Assembly (NCBI GenBank): GCA_027622555.1
Contig: JAQBYJ010000007.1
Coordinates: forward strand, 1 to 64,000
DNA from: Verrucomicrobiota bacterium
GTDB taxonomy: Bacteria; Verrucomicrobiota; Verrucomicrobiia; Opitutales; UBA2995
DNA: 64,000 nt
Direction of reading: 5' to 3'
Each line of letters begins with the position of its first letter. Position 1 is the stretch's first letter. This document shows, piece after piece, positions 55,489-63,455 of this stretch. The notes beneath the pieces are model-generated. The model did no database searches and was not told where the DNA came from. It was given only the letters and a program-made list of their open reading frames with translations. The translations under genes were made by a program, and so were the position numbers.

Positions 55489-55971
55489 TTAAACCTTCAA
55501 CCCGCCCATCTGGCATACATGATCAAAATGCTTTTTTTCGACCGGTTGTATGGAGAGTCTTTGTCCGCGCTGAACAACACGCATTCCCTCCAATGGTTTT
55601 TCAATTTTCATTTCCTGCAGTGTAACCGTCCGTTTCAGTGCCCGTTTGTATTTGATATCGATCATCAACCAACGAGGATTTTCAGGAGATGATTTTTCAT
55701 CGTAGTATTTGGATTTTTTGTCCCAGCAAGAAGGATCGGGATAGGCTTCTGTGGAAGCGACTTCAGCCAGGCCAACTACGCCCGTCTCGGCACCCGCATT
55801 GGAATGGTAGAAGAGTATGGAGTCTCCTTTTTTCATGTCGTCGCGCATGAGATTGCGTGCCTGATAATTGCGGATGCCATCCCAGTGTTCTGTCTGTTTG
55901 GGGCAGTTTTTAAGATCATCCAACGAGAAGGTTTCCGGTTCTGACTTCATGAGCCAATAGTTTCTTGCCAT
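55489..55971 (-). CDS. EVE domain protein
   Basis: A 160-residue protein consisting entirely of an EVE domain, a PUA-like fold that binds modified nucleobases in DNA or RNA. Typical motifs are WLMKSEPETFS at the N terminus, WDGIRNYQARN and GDSILFYHSN, with PRWLMIDIKY. In some genomes EVE proteins accompany modification-dependent restriction, but no such genes are here. The family's general role is unsettled. Confidence 0.92.
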   Translation of the reverse strand: MARNYWLMKSEPETFSLDDLKNCPKQTEHWDGIRNYQARNLMRDDMKKGDSILFYHSNAGAETGVVGLAEVASTEAYPDPSCWDKKSKYYDEKSSPENPRWLMIDIKYKRALKRTVTLQEMKIEKPLEGMRVVQRGQRLSIQPVEKKHFDHVCQMGGLKV

Positions 55972-56055
55972 AGTAAAGAAGTCTGTGGAGAGACTCTGAT
56001 GATCGGCAAGTTTTTTGGTTGGTGCATTTCGGATTAAGTGGCTTAATTTTAAAAA

Positions 56056-57006
56056 ATGGAAAAACCTCCTGCATTGCGGCCGGGTGATACAATTCGACTG
56101 ATCGCCCCGGCGAGCCCTCCTAATGATCGCGCCTCATTGGAGTTGGCGATTTCTGCTTTGGAGAAGCTTGGGTACAAATTGAAATATTCGGATGCTATAT
56201 TTGGACACCAAGGGTACCTTGCGGGATCAGATGAAGCGCGTGCGCGGGATTTCGAGGATGCATTTGTAGATAAAGCATCTGACGCAGTTCTTTGTGTTCG
56301 GGGCGGCTATGGATCCACCAGAATATTGGATCTTATTGACTGGGATTTGATTGAACGACCCAAGATATTTATGGGTTTTAGTGACATTACTGCTTTAAAT
56401 TGTGCTTTATGGAAAAAATGTGGATTTCGGAGTTTTTCGGGTCCCGTGTTAACTTCGGACTTAACTGAGAATATACCGGATTCAGCGTCGTGGGACCATG
56501 CCCTTTCGCTCATTACTGGAGAAAGAAAAAGCGGTAATCTGATTTGTGAACCCTTCAATTTGAGTCATCCCACCGCGATCGTTCCAGGTACCAGTCATGG
56601 TCGTTTGATAGGCGGTAATCTTTCCCTGCTTTGTTCTCTGCTTGGTACGGCTTGGTTTCCCAATCTAAAAAACTCCATTCTGTTTTTGGAGGATGTTGGC
56701 GAGTCGCCTTACAGGATTGATCGTTACCTAACTCAGCTCAGGAATGGAGGATTCCTTGAGCAAGTCGCTGGTATCGTGCTCGGAGATTTTCGTTACTCGG
56801 ATGCGCAGCGCAAAAATGATAAGCAACAGGGCCTCCAAACCATGGAAGAAGTATTCCAGGATCGTCTAGCGGACCTGGGTGTACCGGTGTTGTCGAATGT
56901 CCCGTTCGGCCACATCAAGCCAAAGATCACCATCCCTTTCGGCACCCTGGTAATTCTTGATTGTGAAAAACGGAATATCCTGCTTCAGGAAAGCTCAGTG
57001 GAATAA
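56056..57006 (+). CDS. ldcA: Muramoyltetrapeptide (LD-) carboxypeptidase, family S66
   Basis: A 316-residue cytoplasmic serine peptidase that removes the terminal D-alanine from muropeptide tetrapeptides during peptidoglycan recycling. The nucleophile is Ser109 in GFSDITAL, with the acid in FLEDVGESPYRIDRYL and the histidine in FGHIKPKITIPFG. LIAPASPP at the start and VRGGYGS are also typical. It stands close to the NamZ fusion lipoprotein on the opposite strand, suggesting a muropeptide theme. Confidence 0.93.
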   Translation: MEKPPALRPGDTIRLIAPASPPNDRASLELAISALEKLGYKLKYSDAIFGHQGYLAGSDEARARDFEDAFVDKASDAVLCVRGGYGSTRILDLIDWDLIERPKIFMGFSDITALNCALWKKCGFRSFSGPVLTSDLTENIPDSASWDHALSLITGERKSGNLICEPFNLSHPTAIVPGTSHGRLIGGNLSLLCSLLGTAWFPNLKNSILFLEDVGESPYRIDRYLTQLRNGGFLEQVAGIVLGDFRYSDAQRKNDKQQGLQTMEEVFQDRLADLGVPVLSNVPFGHIKPKITIPFGTLVILDCEKRNILLQESSVE

Positions 57007-57112
57007 GGCTGATAAACGAGTAACCATCGGTTTTTGGGACTCCCCAGGCATCTGCTTAAGAATGTTGCGAAGAGGAGCGAGCTTTCAATAATCTCCTGCT
57101 AAACACTCCCCA

Positions 57113-58444
57113 ATGAAAACGTTGCTTTTAAAAATAGTTCTTTGTCTTTGTTTCTGTGTCGTTGCTTCACAGGCAAAGTCGCCACCGAATATCATCCTCA
57201 TACTGACGGATGACCAGGGATGGAATAACACCCAGGTAAGGATGATTGCCGACCGGGAGGATACAAAGTCCGACTTTTACCAAACGCCCAATATGCAACG
57301 ATTGGCTGACGCCGGGATGACCTTTTCACAGGCGTATGCACCGCATCCCGTTTGTTCACCCTCACGGCATGCCATTCAGTTTGGTATGTCTCCGGCCAAA
57401 CTTAAAAAGACGACCAATCAAGGGGCGAACTATCCGGAGTTCATTGAATCTGAGTCGATACCCCAGGTTCTCAAAGCTGCCCATCCGGAATACAAAGCCG
57501 CTCATTTTGGAAAGTGGCACATGTACGAACATCCAGCTGAGCGCGGCTACGACGCTTCCGATGGAAGAACTAACAACGCGACAGGTCGCCAATTGACCAC
57601 CGACCAAACAAAGTTCTGGCCGCATGATGATCCGAAACGTTCGATCTCTATCACGGATGAGTCTGTTCAATTTATTAGGCACCAGGCGTCAGCGGGGAAT
57701 CCTTTCTATCTTCAGATTTCTCATTATTTTATTCATCTGTCAGCGGAAGCGTTACCAGTAACTTTGGAAAAGCACAAAGGACGCGAACCAGGAAAAGTTC
57801 ATACAGCCTATTGGTATGCGGCCATGCTGGAGGACCTGGATCAAGCGGTGGGCCGAATTATTGATACAGTTGAAGAAATGGGTTTGATGGAAACAACCTA
57901 CATTATTTTCACATCCGATAACGGCGGGACGGCGAGGCAATTCCCCGACTTCAACAAACCCTTGCGAGGAGGGAAGGGGTCTTACTACGAAGGAGGCATT
58001 CGTGTTCCGTTTTTTGCTGTTGGGCCAGGCATTGAAGCTGGGACCTATTCGACCGTGCCGATTATTGGGTACGACTTACTTCCTACCTTCGCAGAGTTAG
58101 CTGGAATTACGGATCCACTCCCACCCGAAGTTGAAGGAGGTTCCTTCCTTTCGGTTTTGAAGAATGAAGGCAGGGGAACTGTAAAACGTGAGCGCGATGG
58201 AATCTACTTCAGCAGGCAAATCGATGCGGTACTCATACAGGGAGCTAATAAACTGATTCTAACTCATCGGACGGGAGAACTTCAGCTCTATAACCTGGCA
58301 GAAGACATTTCCGAAATAAACGATTTGTCCGAATCGCAACCGGATATTAAAGAGAAGCTTTTCGCAAAGTTGAAAGACTGGATGGATGCCAATGATGTCC
58401 TGACACCTTCGCCGCATGCACCTCGAGCTCAGAGGCGACCATAA
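57113..58444 (+). CDS. Exported Cys-type sulfatase
   Basis: A 443-residue exported type I sulfatase. A signal peptide (about 1-21) is followed by ILTDDQGWNN, whose aspartates bind calcium, and the active-site CSPSR (81-85), the substrate of formylglycine-generating enzyme. HFGKWHMYE and TSDNGG are further family motifs. It likely removes sulfate from a marine or host polysaccharide, in keeping with the other exported proteins here. The substrate is not predictable. No maturation enzyme is in the window. Confidence 0.93.
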   Translation: MKTLLLKIVLCLCFCVVASQAKSPPNIILILTDDQGWNNTQVRMIADREDTKSDFYQTPNMQRLADAGMTFSQAYAPHPVCSPSRHAIQFGMSPAKLKKTTNQGANYPEFIESESIPQVLKAAHPEYKAAHFGKWHMYEHPAERGYDASDGRTNNATGRQLTTDQTKFWPHDDPKRSISITDESVQFIRHQASAGNPFYLQISHYFIHLSAEALPVTLEKHKGREPGKVHTAYWYAAMLEDLDQAVGRIIDTVEEMGLMETTYIIFTSDNGGTARQFPDFNKPLRGGKGSYYEGGIRVPFFAVGPGIEAGTYSTVPIIGYDLLPTFAELAGITDPLPPEVEGGSFLSVLKNEGRGTVKRERDGIYFSRQIDAVLIQGANKLILTHRTGELQLYNLAEDISEINDLSESQPDIKEKLFAKLKDWMDANDVLTPSPHAPRAQRRP

Positions 58445-58472
58445 TAAAGAGATCTTCGTCGATTGTTTATTT

Positions 58473-58497
58473 CTTCGTCTTAATCTTACTCTTCGTC
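58473..58497. repeat. Left arm of 25-bp perfect inverted repeat
   Basis: CTTCGTCTTAATCTTACTCT and the next five bases are the exact reverse complement of 58973-58997; the arms are 475 bases apart. Confidence 0.9.
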
Positions 58498-58648
58498 GGT
58501 ATTTTGATCCCTGGATTGCTCAGAATATTTATTAGGTTTTCCGAGATCATCGAATGCAAATACGGAGGGGTGCCATTTTATCTGCGGGGAGTATTCGGCC
58601 TCTTGGTCGAGCAAACGGCTCAATCCAATTTTCCTTTTAACCGAGATG

Positions 58649-58759
58649 GGTAGGGCGACTGCGTCCTCGCAGTGCCGTGTATTTCCGGGACCTTCGGCGG
58701 CGGTGCCTGCCTTCGCGCAAGGCTACGGCACGGTGCGACAGGGACGCACCCGCCCTACC
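58649..58759. repeat. Palindromic repeat pair, second family
   Basis: Opens with GGTAGGGCG and closes with CGCCCTACC. Inner TGCGTCC/GGACGCA and TCGCA/TGCGA matches continue the symmetry, with GC-rich hairpins in between. Confidence 0.65.
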
Positions 58760-58864
58760 TGTTTGTCTGTGGGAAACCGGAAATCAATTGAGTTAATCTC
58801 CTGACTTCCCGCACTTCTGGTTACGCCCAATACGGATGGTGTGGGTATTTAATTGGCCTTCGAG

Positions 58865-58932
58865 GATCGGGGCATAAAGCCCCCTCCTACAGCTGGCAGA
58901 TCGAGATTTGTAGGAGCGAGCTTGCTCGCGAT
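58865..58932. repeat. REP-like hairpin pair, copy B
   Basis: GATCGGGGCATAAAGCCCC then TCCTACA is followed 17 bases later by TGTAGGAGCGAGCTTGCTCG: two hairpins in inverted orientation with their GTAG heads facing each other. Shares its core with the copies at 62259 and 52689. Confidence 0.8.
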
Positions 58933-58958
58933 ATGAGCCTGGAAAATTGAGGACGAGG

Positions 58959-58997
58959 GAGAGTAAGATTAAGACGAAGAGTAAGATTAAGACGAAG
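58959..58997. repeat. Right arm of the inverted repeat, with tandem copy
   Basis: GAGTAAGATTAAGACGAA occurs twice in tandem; positions 58973-58997 exactly mirror 58473-58497. Confidence 0.85.
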
Positions 58998-59021
58998 ACG
59001 AAGATTAGGATTTAAAGCACA

Positions 59022-60014
59022 TCAATAACGAAATGGCTTACTCACTTTAGACAGCGTATTCTTAACCGATTGACCGACTCCTTTGACGGCACCGCTCGCC
59101 TTGCCGATGGCATCTCCGGCTGCACCTTTGGACGCATTCCAGAAAGTGCTGGATACTTTTTGTGAGCCTTCGACAACGATACTTCCGAGATGAATGGCCG
59201 CTTCCGTTACCGCCATTTTGCGGGCTCCTGATTTGGTTTCGCGATTCATTGGATCGCAATAGAGTCGGGTGATAGCTCCTACCCGAAGAGTCAGGAATGC
59301 GTTTACCGTTCCCTCAAATATCATGTTTGTGAGCATATTTGAAGCAGTGGCGAATCCCGGAATGGCTCCTCCGGCCATGTTGCCCATAACTTTTGAGACG
59401 ATGGGGGTAACTTGCTGGCTGATATCAATATCCTCCAACTTGCTTGCGAGAAAAGTAGAGCCAGCCACGTTGGAATAGAGCCACAACATTTCCTTCGGGT
59501 TGGGACGTTGATTATAGAGATTGGAAATATTCCAAACCAAACGCATCTGAGCCATCAAAACCATGAAGGCATCGAGTCGGCCATTTTGCGAAATCGCTGT
59601 GCTGAGAAACACCGCACCCGCTGAGTTTTGGGTAAAAGTGAGTGCCCGTTGTTCGAGCACCTTACTGGCAGAAACCAGGCCATTTTCTTCAAATACATCG
59701 ATACCCGCTTCTTTGACAATTGGATTCTTTTTTAGCCGGATCCGAAAATCTTGCAGATAGCTTTCGTAAGCTGGTCCCGTTTTATCTTCAGGCGGAACCA
59801 AGGCCGGAGGAAGGCTCCACCATAGGTAAAGCGGATAAAAAATGAGAAATCCTATGGCGGTAACAGAAAGTACCAGAACTACCAGACCAAAGTATGAATT
59901 AAGATTGTTCGCCAGGCCAACGACACCCGCAATTTGATTAACCAGGAATATGATAAACGCAGTGGCGAGAAGGAGTCCGAGGATCTTTGCAAAGTGCTTT
60001 ATTTCGTTGATCAT
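59022..60014 (-). CDS. DUF697-like membrane protein
   Basis: A 330-residue protein with two N-terminal helices (about residues 8-30 and 42-68) and a large helical C-terminal part. The segment with AGGAIPGFATASNMLTNMIF and AFLTLRVGAITRLYCDP resembles the DUF697/YcjF family, membrane proteins of unknown role. The last 60 residues are Ala/Gly/Lys-rich. It is not associated with a GTPase gene here. Confidence 0.7.
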   Translation of the reverse strand: MINEIKHFAKILGLLLATAFIIFLVNQIAGVVGLANNLNSYFGLVVLVLSVTAIGFLIFYPLYLWWSLPPALVPPEDKTGPAYESYLQDFRIRLKKNPIVKEAGIDVFEENGLVSASKVLEQRALTFTQNSAGAVFLSTAISQNGRLDAFMVLMAQMRLVWNISNLYNQRPNPKEMLWLYSNVAGSTFLASKLEDIDISQQVTPIVSKVMGNMAGGAIPGFATASNMLTNMIFEGTVNAFLTLRVGAITRLYCDPMNRETKSGARKMAVTEAAIHLGSIVVEGSQKVSSTFWNASKGAAGDAIGKASGAVKGVGQSVKNTLSKVSKPFRY

Positions 60015-60180
60015 GGTATGAAAGTAGGTGTTTCCGTCTTCAAGACACTGAAATCAGGGCAAAAGTTGCAATCAGTATTAATTTGGAGATTTGGTTCGGT
60101 ATAAGTTTTGAGCATCTTAATTCGACTGGTAAAGCTTTTGACTTTCAAATCCGACTTTATCAACTTCTCGCCCTTAAATT

Positions 60181-61401
60181 ATGATCAAGATCAACGAAAA
60201 CTTTCTCAAGCTTAAGGCTTCGTATTTATTTGCCGACATCGCCAAGCGTGTGTCCGAGTTCCAGGCAGCCAATCCGGATCGTCCAATTATCAAAATGGGA
60301 ATTGGAGATGTAACAGAGCCACTGCCGGACAGCGTCTTGAAAGCCTTTCATGAAGGAGTGGACGAAATGGCAGATCGAAAGACATTCCATGGTTATGGTC
60401 CTGAGCAAGGTTACGCGTTTCTTCGCGAAGCAATTGCAGCTGTTGATTTTCAGGCCCGCGGAGCTGCGGTTGACGCCGACGAAATTTTCGTCAGTGACGG
60501 AGCAAAGTGCGATTGCGGAAATGTGCAGGAAATTTTTTCAAATGACGTTCGTATCGCTGTGCCCGATCCGGTTTACCCGGTGTATGTTGACACCAACGTC
60601 ATGGCTGGTCGCACGGGCCAGAATGTGAACGATCGCTATGAAGGGCTTGTTTACCTGGAATGCACACCGGACAACGGCTACTTCCCCGCACTCCCCAGCA
60701 CTCCGGTCGATGTTATCTACCTGTGCTTTCCAAACAATCCCACCGGTGCCACGGCCACCAAGGAACAACTGGAAGCGTTTGTGAAGTACGCGCAGGAAAA
60801 CAAGGCGGTCATTCTTTATGACGCTGCTTATGTGGCTTTCATACGCGACGAATCGTTGCCTCAGTCGATTTATGAAATTGATGGTGCTGATGAAGTTGCC
60901 ATTGAATTTCGGAGTTTGTCCAAGACCGCCGGTTTTACCGGAACCCGCTGTGCTTACACAGTAGTGCCCAAAAAGCTGATGGGCTACGATGCTGCTGGAA
61001 ACGCAGTTAGTTTGCGCAACTTATGGTCTCGTCGGCACAGCACCAAATTTAACGGGACTTCCTATCCGGTTCAAAAAGCTGCCGCTGCGGTTTTCACACC
61101 TGAAGGACAGGCCGAGACGCGTGCGTTGACCGACTACTACCTCAAGAATGCAAAACACATTCGCGAGAAAATTCAAGAGCTTGGCCTGGGCTGTGTCGGT
61201 GGCGATAATTCGCCCTACGTCTGGATCGATATGAAAACGGATTCCTGGAGCGCCTTCGACATGTTTTTGAACAAGGCTGGTGTTGTTTGTACTCCTGGTG
61301 CCGGATTTGGATCCTGCGGTAAAACACACATTCGTTTGTCGGCTTTTAATTCGTACGAGAACGTGGTTAAAGCGATGCAGCGTATCGCCGAAGCTTTATA
61401 A
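60181..61401 (+). CDS. dapL: LL-diaminopimelate aminotransferase
   Basis: A 406-residue PLP enzyme that converts tetrahydrodipicolinate directly to LL-diaminopimelate in lysine and peptidoglycan synthesis, bypassing the succinylase steps. Signature segments are [53 protein letters not shown] and the PLP lysine in [11 protein letters not shown]. Length fits DapL (about 410). DapL is typical of Verrucomicrobiota, chlamydiae, cyanobacteria and plants. It is monocistronic. Confidence 0.96.
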   Translation: MIKINENFLKLKASYLFADIAKRVSEFQAANPDRPIIKMGIGDVTEPLPDSVLKAFHEGVDEMADRKTFHGYGPEQGYAFLREAIAAVDFQARGAAVDADEIFVSDGAKCDCGNVQEIFSNDVRIAVPDPVYPVYVDTNVMAGRTGQNVNDRYEGLVYLECTPDNGYFPALPSTPVDVIYLCFPNNPTGATATKEQLEAFVKYAQENKAVILYDAAYVAFIRDESLPQSIYEIDGADEVAIEFRSLSKTAGFTGTRCAYTVVPKKLMGYDAAGNAVSLRNLWSRRHSTKFNGTSYPVQKAAAAVFTPEGQAETRALTDYYLKNAKHIREKIQELGLGCVGGDNSPYVWIDMKTDSWSAFDMFLNKAGVVCTPGAGFGSCGKTHIRLSAFNSYENVVKAMQRIAEAL

Positions 61402-61478
61402 GTTTCTTACACACATTGCGGTTGACATATCAAAACAGGAATTATTTCTAAGTATCTTCAATGATACAAAATCTTCAC

Positions 61479-61577
61479 ATGCATCTCTCTGCGTCCTTCA
61501 CTTTTTCGGTGGTGGCGATTGTGATTGTGTCCAAAAAATGGATGCACGGAGCGGGCATGAAGCTGACTGTTAACTAA
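61479..61577 (+). CDS. Possible 32-residue hydrophobic peptide
   Basis: An ATG-started frame of 32 codons in the dapL-GNAT spacer encodes a hydrophobic stretch (FTFSVVAIVIV) with a basic C-terminal part, and a strong terminator follows 24 bases later. No ribosome site is obvious. It could be a small toxin-like peptide or mere chance. Confidence 0.15.
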   Translation: MHLSASFTFSVVAIVIVSKKWMHGAGMKLTVN

Positions 61578-61600
61578 CAGATACCAAAACAAATTTCATG

Positions 61601-61633
61601 AAACCCGTTCCCGAAAAGGAACGGGTTTTTTTT
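61601..61633 (+). terminator. Strong intrinsic terminator
   Basis: A perfect 11-bp stem (AAACCCGTTCC/GGAACGGGTTT) with loop CGAAAA ends in a T run. It lies 200 bases downstream of dapL and 24 bases upstream of the GNAT gene. Confidence 0.93.
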
Positions 61634-61656
61634 ATGTCCTAAATCCAAAACCCGTC

Positions 61657-62181
61657 ATGAATGACCGAAACTCAAAACCAAAACTGGAACCGTTGGAATG
61701 GCGCCACGCTCACGATTTGCAGCGTGTGGTAAATGACCCGACCATGACTGAATGGTCCAACATGCCGCATGCCTACTTTTCAAATGGAGCTCAGTCACTC
61801 ATTCAACGAAGCCTGCATCAGGCTCGCAATGAGGGGAACCATATGCTCGCACTTTACATCGAAGATGATCTCTCCGGTGTGTTCAGCATTCAGCGGGATT
61901 CAGTAGTGTCCGACAAAGGGCATCTCCTCTTTTGGGTCGAGGCAAACTGTTGGAAATCCGGGCGGTCTATCGCCTACCTTACGGATGTTGTCGGATTTGC
62001 GATGAAGCAACTTGGGTTATCTCAACTCTTCACCACCTGTCTCGAGCGAAATACAATTTGTACACGTGCCCTGGAAGATGTCGGGTTTCAGCGTTTTGGT
62101 CGGCAGCGATCCTGTAGCCTCAGCGGTGACTCAGACGATACCGAGCTGCGTCTTTTTGTTCAGGCAGAACAAGGAATTTGA
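61657..62181 (+). CDS. GNAT-family N-acetyltransferase
   Basis: A 174-residue protein of the RimJ/RimL-like GNAT group. Visible features are an N-terminal EPLEWRHAHDLQRVVNDP, a central strand LLFWVEANCWKSGRSIAYL around the acetyl-CoA region, and the C-terminal NTICTRALEDVGFQRFG, typical of this fold. The substrate may be a ribosomal protein N terminus, an amine or an antibiotic; none is indicated. Confidence 0.8.
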   Translation: MNDRNSKPKLEPLEWRHAHDLQRVVNDPTMTEWSNMPHAYFSNGAQSLIQRSLHQARNEGNHMLALYIEDDLSGVFSIQRDSVVSDKGHLLFWVEANCWKSGRSIAYLTDVVGFAMKQLGLSQLFTTCLERNTICTRALEDVGFQRFGRQRSCSLSGDSDDTELRLFVQAEQGI

Positions 62182-62433
62182 AGAGAACGACCCTCATTAC
62201 CAAACGACATTGTTGTTGAAACTGACCTTGCCGGACGGACCCTCAATCGACCCTTGAGGATCGGGGCGTAAAGCCCCTCCTACAAAATACGAATAGAAAA
62301 CTGTAGGAGCGGGTTTATCCCGCGATTGCTTGGGGGAGATTAGAAAGCAGAGAAGCGTGGTGAGGTCGAAAACTTTCAAGTAAGACGAAGATGTATTTAA
62401 ATACCTACCAGGACTTGGGGTCGCTGTAGTAAA
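62182..62433. other. Spacer with REP-like element
   Basis: About 250 bases between convergent genes, holding the third REP-like pair (62259-62326). AAGTAAGACGAAGATG near 62380 recalls the inverted-repeat arm at 58973, imperfectly. Confidence 0.5.
62259..62326. repeat. REP-like hairpin pair, copy C
   Basis: GATCGGGGCGTAAAGCCCC then TCCTACA, and 17 bases on TGTAGGAGCGGGTTTATCCC and GCGAT. Same order and near-identical sequence to copy B at 58865, differing mainly in hairpin tips. Confidence 0.8.
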
Positions 62434-63045
62434 CTAGTCTGGTCGAACGACAGTTATGATGTCACCGATGGTTGAATAATCGTTGCCACCGAGACGGGCA
62501 ATCGGATCGAGTGCCTTTGCATCGATCTTCAAACGATTGTTTTTCGTGGTGGCGATTCCGTCGTTTATGTATGCTGCCAACACTTTCCCGAGAATCAGGC
62601 CTCTTGGACCTTCGCCCACTTCGTGAATTGCAAATCGTTCACAGAGAAAGGCAATACGGGGATCCTTAAGTCTGGGTAGCGGCCAACCTTCAACCGGCTC
62701 GGTTTCCAGCTTTAAAAAATCTACCTCGGATATTCCTTCGTCGAGACTTGCCGCAGAACCGCTTACGGCCTCTGCCATTTCTCTATGAGGAATGTGAATT
62801 ACAAAATCACTTCGTTCCTCGATGTTTTTCCACGTGTCTTTTTGTGATCCGTCCTCTTTGCGTCCCGCGGCGATGGATACAATCGGAGGTGTTCCGCAAA
62901 CGCCGTTAAAAAAGGAGAAAGGGGCCAGGTTGTGCGATCCGTTTGCATTTTGACTCAACACCCAGGCTACGGGTCGGGGCACAATCGTTTGAATTAGCGT
63001 ATAGTATATTTGATCGGAACTAAGATTTTGAAAATTGAGTAGCAT
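62434..63045 (-). CDS. Flavin reductase-like FMN-binding split-barrel protein
   Basis: A 203-residue protein of the flavin reductase-like family. It has the conserved TIVPRPVAWVLSQNANGSHNLAPFSFFNGV (quoted here only as TIVPRPVAWV and NLAPFSFFN), plus SDFVIHIPHREMAEAVSG with the DFVIH nucleotide-site pattern. Such proteins bind FMN and reduce it with NAD(P)H or use it as cofactor for unknown chemistry. No partner monooxygenase is adjacent. Confidence 0.85.
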   Translation of the reverse strand: MLLNFQNLSSDQIYYTLIQTIVPRPVAWVLSQNANGSHNLAPFSFFNGVCGTPPIVSIAAGRKEDGSQKDTWKNIEERSDFVIHIPHREMAEAVSGSAASLDEGISEVDFLKLETEPVEGWPLPRLKDPRIAFLCERFAIHEVGEGPRGLILGKVLAAYINDGIATTKNNRLKIDAKALDPIARLGGNDYSTIGDIITVVRPD

Positions 63046-63209
63046 ATTGTTAGAAAAAGAAAAACAGAAACGAAGGCAACATCAAGGGGACATCGATGAG
63101 TGGCTTGAGGTTTTCCCTGCCGTTTTTGGTCGTGTAAATGCAGGCAAGCAATTGCCACGGTTGAAATGAGAAGTAAGAAAGAAAATATCCCAAAATCAAG
63201 CAGACTCAT
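62994..63209 (-). CDS. Possible small membrane protein
   Basis: A 71-residue frame with two hydrophobic segments (IFSFLLLISTVAIACL and VAFVSVFLFLTICYSI) separated by a basic loop. It overlaps the start of the flavin reductase gene by 52 bases, which weakens the case. Confidence 0.3.
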   Translation of the reverse strand: MSLLDFGIFSFLLLISTVAIACLHLHDQKRQGKPQATHRCPLDVAFVSVFLFLTICYSIFKILVPIKYTIR

Positions 63210-63455
63210 TATTACTCCTGAAATGAGGTTCACAGAAACCATTATTATCAATAGTGCCTGACGGTTAAGGCCTTGGTTCCCAGCTGGCTGTTTGTCCCAG
63301 TTGCCTGAAGAATACCTCCTGCCAAATGAGCCCAGCCGTCACTGCATCCAATGAAAGCTACTGCATTCAACGAAAGAAGAAGATAGCTGTGTTTTCGGTT
63401 TTGATACTGACCGAAGTTATGAAATGCTGAACCTGAATTGAAAGAAGTATCTAAA

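Larger units (their letters stand above)
58445..59021. other. Repeat-rich spacer bounded by a 25-bp inverted repeat
   Basis: About 577 bases without a supported gene. It contains a perfect 25-bp inverted repeat (58473-58497 and 58973-58997), two REP-like structures (58649-58759 and 58865-58932), and a tandem repeat of the right arm. Confidence 0.7.

Noticed and set aside
55489-55971. EVE protein as part of a defence island
   Set aside because: No restriction nuclease, methylase or other defence gene is adjacent; neighbours are envelope genes.
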